From NCBI GenBank assembly GCA_958298945.1, contig OY282606.1:50853920-50917919 (forward strand): DNA of 64,000 nucleotides, in the 5' to 3' direction. The position numbers and the translations under genes are program-made. The DNA is from Atherix ibis. Its lineage: Eukaryota > Arthropoda > Insecta > Diptera > Athericidae. The number at the start of each line of letters is the position of its first letter. Within the stretch, counting starts at the first letter, position 1. The notes beneath the pieces were generated by a model. It made no database searches. It saw only the letters and a program-made list of their open reading frames with translations, and was not told the DNA's origin. Shown piece after piece: positions 57,076-64,000 of the stretch.

Positions 57076-57898
57076 ATATTGATTTCTATGATATAAATTT
57101 ATATTCGGATACAGCCAATCAAATAGTCAGCAAATATATTTAGTTATCCTTAAATGGTCTGAGGTGTCCTTGTACTTTAAGTCCCCAAACTTCATAAAGC
57201 TGAAACGTTTGCTATAAGCCTATAACTTTGTAGAAGTATAAAATTTTTGTTTGGAGTATTTTGTGATGTATGGAATAAATTAATTATTCATAGGTTATGA
57301 GACTCTATTAAAGTATATTATCTATAGTTTTTCTTAAATACTCTGTAAATTTTCTTCTCTCTGAATTTGATTATATTGGAAAATAATATCCCTTCAATGC
57401 AAATGAGTCCACGAAAAGCTAATTACCAGATAAAAAAAAATATTCATTTCAGCGCTTATTTTAATTTTCCTGGCATGTAACAAGCATAAGTGTTTTAACA
57501 TCACCAAAAATTTATTTACTTATGGTATCCTATCATTATTTTTGTACATATTTTTTTTTTACAAAGAAACGCAAGACATAAAAATTATATAACAAAAAAT
57601 TAAATTCCAGTCGGTTTTATTTTATTTTTTTAATTTTATTTCTTCAAAAATAATGACACTGATTTATTATTTAAAAGTTTATTAATATGTTTTATTCGTA
57701 CTGGTTTTCGAATATATTTACTCATCAGAGTGCAATTGGGATGTGCAAATGTGCATACACGAATATGCAAGAAATAATCGGCCGCGCCTCTAACAGCCAG
57801 CACCGAACCAAGTGCCCAGATTCTGCAATCGCGTAAATGTGTAAATACTAACATGTGCCAGAGTATATTTATCGGCAAATAATCACATTGTATCACAT

Positions 57899-57945
57899 TG
57901 GATCGGATCGGATCGCATCGGATCGTATTGTATCGTGGCGCATCT
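57899..57945. repeat. Degenerate ggatc pentanucleotide repeat
   Basis: ttggatcggatcggatcgca followed by tcggatcgtattgtatcg. Similar to the tract at 21440-21505 in reverse. Confidence 0.7.
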
Positions 57946-58985
57946 CGTCACCGTCGTTTCGCGTCGTAGCGCTTATCATTTCCCGCATATCAAAGCGTAT
58001 CACACCACATTTTCATGAACAAGAGTAGTTTTGGTAATATGCGTTATTGTCGCTATACTCACCCATTTTTTCATGTAAATTCCGGTCCTTCTATTTTAAT
58101 GTGAATATAAAAATAATATACTCCTATTACGAGTACATGTAAATATGTACATTCAGTTGGTATTACTGTTTTTTCTTTGTTTTTGTGTTTTTTTTAACTT
58201 CAATATTGGTAGTGCCGATGTTACCAAAGTCGACTGTATGTACTTTGACGTTTATAAATGGTATAACGACTCGTAATCATTATCAGTGGAAACAATTTGG
58301 GAAGGGGGAGAGAAGATTAAAGTAGAAGGAGAATGATAAAGATATGGATAGGGGTAAGTGGCAAAGAAGAGAAGAGTTTTGAACATTTTCACAGAGAGAT
58401 AAATTTTTGTGACGCTTTTCACTTATTTATGAGTTTTCCTGTATATAAATTATATAACAGTGTGAAACGGGTGATAAATTATTTTGAACCGAAATTAAAC
58501 CAATATAAATGCAATAATTTTTTTTTCATTTTACTACACCTGTCACTATCAAAACTGTAGGTTATCTAATTTTTCTCATTTCTAATATTATTTAAATTAT
58601 TTCTTTTTTATGTGTTATTGAAATTTTTAATTTGCAATTTTATTTGTTAAATAATAAATCACCTTTGTATTATGAATTCCTAATAACATTTTTATTTAAG
58701 CAATAATTATTATTTTAATTTTTTAAATAATTATATAATAATAATGGGGAATATTTTTAGTTTAATTATGAAAAATAATATCTCACAAGTAGTGGCCATT
58801 TTCTAATTAAAATAAAAAAAATTTTAATGGAATTCGAACCAAAATATTCATAATGAAATCAAATAAAAAATACAATTAATATAACAAAAAGTATAAGTAA
58901 TTCGAAAAACCCTGTTTTTATAAGATATATTAAATATTAGTATTTGGCTTGGAGGTTTTTATTGCGAAGCTTATATTTCCAGAGC

Positions 58986-59060
58986 GGATTTTAGGCCTTT
59001 CATAATTTTGGTATGATTATATTGTATAATCATACCAAAGTTATGAAAGGCCTAAAATCC
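58986..59060. repeat. 75-nt near-perfect hairpin (36-bp arms, 3-base loop)
   Basis: The left arm 58986-59021 (ggattttaggcctttcataa ... tatgattata) and the right arm 59025-59060 (tataatcataccaaagttat ... ctaaaatcc) are reverse complements with one mismatch (position 59007, t opposite a c-derived partner). The loop is ttg. No terminal repeat of families A-E is nearby and no obvious target duplication flanks it. Confidence 0.95.
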
Positions 59061-59427
59061 TGTGTTATTTTGGCTATTTAGAATTTTTTTTAGTATTTGA
59101 AAACAATTATTAATTTACTTATCGATTTTGATGTTTAAAAAGACTTTGTTGAAAGATTGGCGCGAAGGGAGTTATCACTGTTAATTTCAGATTTAACACT
59201 CTGAAAAAAATAAAGGTATTCAAATATGCACTTTTTTTTATAAATTACTTAGTTGTTAGTGATATATACCAGGCGTATAAGCTTAAATCCGGTCATAGAT
59301 GGCGTGAGTGAGCGTATTAAGCTACCATGGGCACGCCATACTTTTTTTATGAGTTTGACATCTGTCAACATTAATCAGTGCGCATTGTCAACCATTTCGT
59401 ACAACATACATTTTTCCTTTGGTAATT

Positions 59428-60410
59428 ATGTCTAGTTTTGTCCCAGAAAAAGAGCATATGCGGGGAGCTCTGCTTTTCTGCTTCAATTTGAAGAAATCGG
59501 CTGCCAAATCGCATCGAATGCTTATGGAGGCCTATGGTGACAGTGCTTTATCGGAAACAACGTGCCAAGATTGGTTTCGTCTGTTCAAAGATGGCAATTT
59601 TGACTTGTGGGACAAAAAGCGTGAAAATCGGCCTAGGCAGGTTGAGGACCATCAATTGCAGGATCTTTTGGACGGAGACGATACCCAATCGCAAAAAATG
59701 CTCAGATTAAACCTAGCCGTTTCAAATGATCACGAACGGTCGAATTCGATTAATTTAATCTCTCAGCGATCTCGCGAGTTGTTATTCGCCGGTCTGCATC
59801 AATTAATGCCTTTATTGTGTTTTCATCAGCTTCAACTGGCGACAATTTTGACTTGTTGGACAAGAAGAGTGAAAATCGGCCTAGGAAGGTTGAGGACCAT
59901 CAATTGAAGGCTCTTTTTGACGAAGACGATACCCAATCGAAAAAAATGCTCGTGGAGCAATTGGGTGTTACTCAACCAACCATTTCCATGCCATGGGGAG
60001 ATTGAAAAGATCAGAAAATGGGTGCCGAATGAATTGAACGATAGGCAGATGGAGCGACACCAAAACACATGCGAAATCTTCCTCGCCAGACAAAAAAGAA
60101 AGTCGTTACTGCATTGGATTATGACAGGCGATGAAAAGTGGATGTATTTCGAGAATCTTTGGGGACACTCAACTGGGAGGTGCTTTCCCACCCCGCTTTT
60201 TCACTCGGCCTGGCCCTTTCCGACTACCACCGGTTTTCATCGATGGGCCACGCGCTCGTTAAGCAGCCCGTCGATTCGTACGAAGACGTCCGAAAATGGC
60301 TTGATGAGTGGTTTGCCTCGAAAGAGAAGAATTTTTTTTGGCGTGGTATCCACAAATTGCCCAAGAGATGGGAAAAACGTGTAGCTAGCGAGGGCAGGTA
60401 CTTTAAATAA
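59428..60410 (+). pseudogene. Family A mariner transposase, broken
   Basis: Starts at ATG 59428: MSSFVPEKEHMRGALLFCFN, LKKSAAKSHRMLMEAYGDSA, CQDWFRLFKDGNFDLWDKKR, VEDHQLQDLLDGDDTQSQKM. Then comes the foreign insert, then a second version, NFDLLDKKSENRPRKVEDHQ, TQSKKMLVEQLGVTQPTISM. A deletion loses RLHAMGK. Next KWVPNELNDRQMERHQNTCE, KSLLHWIMTGDEKWMYFENL (first Asp), after which a large deletion removes everything to LNWEVLSHPAFSLGLALSDY (third Asp). It ends SYEDVRKWLDEWFASKEKNF, WEKRVASEGRYFK. The second Asp (HDNAPSH) is gone. Confidence 0.9.
59704..59843 (-). mobile_element. Family C HTH fragment captured in the A element
   Basis: On the minus strand: SPVEADENTIKALIDADRRI, TTREIAERLN, a stop, SNSTVRDHLKRLGL. 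This is the second helix-turn-helix of a mellifera-type mariner. gagattaaat and atcgaattcga match the family C copy at 28541-28600. It is antisense to the surrounding A transposase. Confidence 0.85.
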
Positions 60411-60484
60411 ATTTGTTTTTGCTTTCTAAAAAACAACATGTATTTTTTTAATAAAAAACAGCGGCTTTAAGCTTATACATCTGG

Positions 60485-63011
60485 TATAAGTTCGTAACAC
60501 TTTTACTTAATTTTAATTAAAACATAAAGAAAACTTTGGTTACCTTTAAAGTACAGCTGTGTCGATTGACTTTTAATATTTAACAAAAATACACTCTGTC
60601 TTATCCGGGAATTTGATAAAAGAATGGTGCATTAATTTTCAAAAAAAATATTTTTATTCAAGCATTTTAATTTCAAAACCATATTTTTTATATATCGAAA
60701 ATGAATTAATTTCTATATGTTATGCCTAAAAATAAGACTATAATATACGTTTCTGCATAGATATTCTTATTTATAGAGCATATTAGGAGTTCTACCAACT
60801 GCAGAACTCTTTTTATCATAGATCTAACTGTTATCAAAATGTTAAATAAAATATAATTGATTCGATGTAAATTTGCTCTAATTTAAATTATTTAAATTGA
60901 AAATATTTTTAATGAATGAAATTTGGTAGATTTAACTCGAATTCTTTAAGAATAAAAATGTTAAACTATTATATTGATAGTCTAGTTAGTATTTCTTCGA
61001 TAACGGACGTAGGTGTGAATTATGACGCTATTTTATTATAACGATGAACTTTCATTGCACAGTTTGATAATAAATTTTACCTGTATGACTAAATTATTTA
61101 AACACAGGAAAGAATTTTTTATGACCAATTCAATTATGAATGGACAATATTTGATTACTCAAAGTGAAATTTTTTAATTTTTTCGATATGCATTTACTCT
61201 GGCCCACTTTGTAGATAATCAAAATTTCACACCTACAACATTTTGTTGTGTACGCTATAACGCTATAAAAAAAAATACAGCCATAAAACTAAAAAGGATC
61301 ATAACTGTTCATGTCTTTGATTACACACAAAACATTTACGTCTAAGCATATCACGATAATAAATTATAGAAATTTCATTAACCCAAACCCATCCAAGAAC
61401 GTAGAACTGACGAGGTTGTGCATGTTATTCACTTTTGTATCCAAAAACAAAAATTAAATGATGAAAAATTACACACGAAGAATGAAAAAGAACTTCTCGA
61501 ATGCGAAGGCAGCACGAATTTCAGGTGTACGGAAAAATGGCGACCACCATTATGGAGGTGGTAATATGGTGGCAATAGTAGTTATGGCATTAATAGTAGT
61601 AGTGGCAGGAGTGATGATGGCAATGGTCGTGCCAATGATGATAATGGTGACTGTGATGGTGATGGAGTTGATGGTGGCTCCCAAAATGGATGATACCAAA
61701 CGACAAATGTAAGACACTTTGATGGATTACTGCACTTTGTTTTAAAAAATTCAATCTAATCTGAAGAAAATTGTTTTTTTTTCCTTTTTATTTCCCTTTT
61801 CCTTTTATTTATTTTGATTTCTCTTCTTTTTATCTGTTGGTTCTTATTTCATAAAAAATACCACATTACCAGATGGATTTGAACAGCAGAGAGAAAAATT
61901 GTTCAGCTTTTAAAAAAAAAGGAAAAAAACCGGAGGGTTGCAATATTAAACGGCAATAGAAATTCGGGGTAGTTTTCCGTTCACCTTTTCATTATAGCAA
62001 GAGCAATCTCTCTGCGTATTATAAAGAGTAGATTTTTGAAAATTTTCAAGACAATATGTTAAAAAGAAATTTAGCTTAAAAATTTAACAATACCAAATAA
62101 AAGAAGAAAAAAATTTTCAGGAGAAAAAAAACTGAAAGGTGAAAACGAAGAAGATTAAAATAAGAGAAAAATTCTAAATAAGCGAAAATAAAATAAAAGA
62201 TAAGAAAAACCAAATCTTATTTTGAAGGTGGTGGTAAGAAATGGAAATGGGAACCCCATAGAAATGAGAGGGAAAATAAGAAAAAAAAGTATAAGTTTAA
62301 CATGAAAAAGTAAGAAGGACCAAGCGCAACTCTAGAGAATGAGATATGTACAAAGAAATACCAGCTAGAAGAGAAAGATTTATGATCAAATTAAATTTCT
62401 GACAGAATTTATTGCTTTATCTTCAGCTTTTCCTTGTGAGTGAGAGTTTGTGTATAATCGTTACTGTTGTGTGCAGATGAAGCTCCGCGTACATACCTCT
62501 ATATTCATTGGTATAATCGCAAGTGGGAGAAAAACTCTACACCCACAAAATATATACTCCAACTTATATATGCGTATATAAATAGAAGGTTAGATCGTAA
62601 AATATGTACTTACGATTATGTATTTGTACACACGTGAAAATTTTGGGAAACTAGAAAATAGGCGACCACAGTTTATTGGTAGATTGTTGAATTCAGTGAA
62701 AAGCCAGTGGCAATTTTAGCTCTAGTTCAACTTCTTAAAAGAGTTCCTTTTTCGGCTATCTATTCTATGAGAGTCCTGTTAATTTTGCAACATTCACAAT
62801 ACCTTTGAAAAAGAGGATATATTCTGCTACGCAAAGAGGATTTTGTTACAAAAAAATCGGCAATTTACCATTGATATCACTAGCAGCTTTTTAATAGATA
62901 TCCTTCATATTGGCAATGGGGTTCTTATCAGATAATCATAAAAATAAAATATGAATTTTAGATCAATCTATTTGTAACATTTTTATTTAAATTATTTAAC
63001 TTCAAAATTTT
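60485..63011. other. AT-rich spacer, no supported gene
   Basis: About 2.5 kb. 61548-61690 is rich in gtg/atg/gta triplets (a degenerate trinucleotide tract). The frame at 61458-61712 simply translates it (runs of Val, Met and Ala). 61740-62330 is strand-skewed A/G- or T-rich. No transposon ends seen. Confidence 0.6.
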
Positions 63012-63877
63012 TCCTTCAAAGTAATCCCCACCAGATATTATACACTTATGCCAACGTTTTTTCCAATGTTCGAAGCACTTCAAAAAATCATTGTTTGTGA
63101 TATTGTGCAGCTCCTCCTTCAATGTCTTCTTTATCTCCTCAATCGCAGCGTAGCGTCGTCTTTTCATGGGGCTCTTCAGTTTCGGGAACAAGAACAGTCA
63201 CAGGAGGTCAGATCTGGTAAATACGGTGGCATTATTAGTGTGTTGTTTTTGGCCAAAAATGGTAAAGTCCATTTTTTGTTCTTCTACAAATTCGGGCGTT
63301 TTTGGCGGATCATAACTTGCAGGTATTATTCCTTATTGACCGTTCTACCCTGTGGCAAGAACTAATGATGCACCACGCCCCTGCAATCGAAGAAAACTGT
63401 AACCAAAACCTTCACATTCGATCGAACTTGGCGCACTTTTTTCGGTCTTGGCTCGTGCGGCAGCTTCCGTTGGGATGACTGAGTTTTGGTTTCCACATCA
63501 TAACCATAAACCCATAATTTGGCACCAGTTATGACCGCCAAAAACGGTCATAACGACCAAATCATTGGTAAAAATCGAATGCCATGAGCCAATCGATATG
63601 TTTAAGTCCTCATCAACTTCTCTAACGGTAATGCGACGATTGGCCAATACTATTTTCTTTACTTCATCAATTTTTTCGTCTATTGTTGACGTGCTCGGGT
63701 GTCCGGCACACTTTTCGTCGTTCACATCTTCTCGGCCCTCTGAGAACATTTTGAACCACCGATAAACGTTGCTTCTGTCCAAGGTAGCTTCACCATATGC
63801 CACAGTGAACATTCGGAATGTGTCCGCGCAATTAATTTTCTTTTTCACACAAAATTTAATACAAATTCTTTGATCCA
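63012..63877 (-). pseudogene. Family B mariner transposase, broken
   Basis: Starts at ATG 63877: MDQRICIKFCVKKKINCADT, FRMFTVAYGEATLDRSNVYR, WFKMFSEGREDVNDEKCAGH, STIDEKIDEVKKIVLANRRI, REVDEDLNISIGSWHSIFTN, one of the best-preserved HTH halves in the window. A deletion after TNDLV removes VRRVAAKFVPKLLNF and the following helix. Then in other frames comes NWCQIMGLWL/YDVETKTQSSQ, with the first-Asp motif changed to TGAKLW, then IRNNTCKL-type sequence and FLFPKLKSPMKRRRYAAIEE, FLKCFEHWKKRWHKCIISGG. Part of the HHDNAPAH region (second Asp) is deleted. Confidence 0.88.
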
Positions 63878-64000
63878 TTTTTTGGAATGGGCAAAAATCG
63901 AAGACGAGCCAAAACATGTGCAAGCAAAGCAGCTGTCAAAAATTAACTGAACATTTAAAATGGCCGAACTTGTCGGCATAAGTGAAAGACATAAGTACCA
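63012..64000 (-). mobile_element. Family B mariner, 3'-truncated, running off the window
   Basis: Homology to family B begins abruptly at about 63012 (ccttcaaagtaatccccacc, the antisense of GGDYFEG) without a terminal repeat. It continues to the right edge, which lies inside the 5' UTR (cggcataagtgaaagacata). The 5' terminal repeat must lie beyond 64000. The UTR is normally oriented here. Confidence 0.9.

Larger units (their letters stand above)
57076..59268. other. AT-rich spacer with repeat tracts and a long hairpin
   Basis: About 2.2 kb. It contains a ggatc/gcatc tract (57899-57945) and the 36-bp-arm hairpin (58986-59060). The minus-strand frame at 57636-57896 and the plus-strand frame at 58333-58560 are not recognised. 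Confidence 0.55.
59269..60484 (+). mobile_element. Family A mariner containing family C filler DNA
   Basis: Termini ccaggcgtataagcttaaat at 59269 (TA 59267-59268) and agcggctttaagcttataca then tctgg, ending 60484 (TA 60485-60486), 1216 bp. A foreign 140-bp piece at about 59704-59843 is flanked by two copies of the same A coding segment (59594-59703 and about 59843-59948). Confidence 0.92.

Noticed and set aside
58986..59060. microRNA precursor
   Set aside because: Arms are almost perfectly paired with a 3-base loop and no typical bulges. Kept as an unexplained hairpin instead.
61458..61712. 84-codon ORF with Val/Met-rich repeats
   Set aside because: Translation of a degenerate gtg/atg/gta trinucleotide tract.
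1..64000. CRISPR arrays, operons, bacterial promoters, Shine-Dalgarno sites
   Set aside because: The window is eukaryotic. The repeated units are dispersed transposons and microsatellites with no regular repeat-spacer pattern.

Overview
The window looks like non-coding DNA from an insect nucleus, most probably a higher fly (Diptera). It is strongly AT-rich, has no operons or ribosome-binding sites, and is packed with transposon families typical of insects. These are many degenerate mariner copies with TA target sites, R1-clade and Jockey-clade retrotransposons, and a further LINE. No complete host gene can be supported. The only host-like coding signal is a short candidate exon at 39979-40053, with a good splice acceptor, an ATG in strong context and a GTAAGT donor, so much of the window could be one large intron. 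By my count of visible boundaries, roughly 35 % of the window is recognisable transposon sequence.

Mariner families (my labels). Family A (mauritiana/Mos1-type, termini ccaggtgtataagcttaaat) has six copies: 2599-3765(-), 7768-9005(-), 29279-29837(+), 35809-37052(-), 50250-51455(-), 59269-60484(+). Family B (transposase related to the GVQW/FLJ37770 lineage, termini cgaggtctgttcaaaaagt) has ten: 4078-4310, 11473-12166(-), 15264-16525(+), 19427-20637(-), 30252-31131(-), 34784-35691(-), 38734-39614, 42421-43056(+), 54611-55443, and 63012 to the window edge(-). Family C (mellifera-type, ttgggttgttcggaaag) is at 620-888(+) and 28463-29857(+), plus a stray piece inside an A copy. Family D (ccaccttgatcaaaaagtt) is at 25219-26411(+), with an extra 5' end at 24681. 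Family E (DDE_3-type Tc1/mariner relative, ccaataagagtgatatgat) is at 47191-48103(+), with a coding piece at 24791-25216. Retrotransposons: R1-clade pieces at 1-621(-) and about 7250-9460(-), a LINE at 45830-48430(-), and a Jockey-clade piece at 55985-57075(+). Every copy is broken by stops, frameshifts or internal deletions.

Layout. 1-9.5 kb: R1 pieces with A copies, one nested in R1. 11-21 kb: B copies. 24.6-31 kb: the D/E composite, the C element with a nested A, and a B copy carrying a fold-back. 34.8-37 kb: adjacent B and A copies separated by a perfect GC-rich hairpin. 38.7-43 kb: B copies flanking the candidate exon. 45.8-48.4 kb: LINE with nested E. 50-60.5 kb: A, B, Jockey, A. 63 kb to the end: a B copy running out of the window.

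The most interesting signal is structural. Several family B copies carry their 5' end at BOTH termini in inverted orientation, giving long terminal inverted repeats of about 200 bp. Copies at 38.7 kb and 54.6 kb share the same two junctions, and a 4.1 kb fragment shares one of them, so a rearranged mariner seems to have amplified in that form. Other copies show related scars: a fold-back carrying its own private substitutions, a stretch of C-family DNA inserted between duplicated A-family segments, and an E-family coding piece between duplicated D-family 5' ends. Together these point to repeated template switching during repair of mariner excision gaps. That mechanism is inference; the junctions are visible in the sequence.
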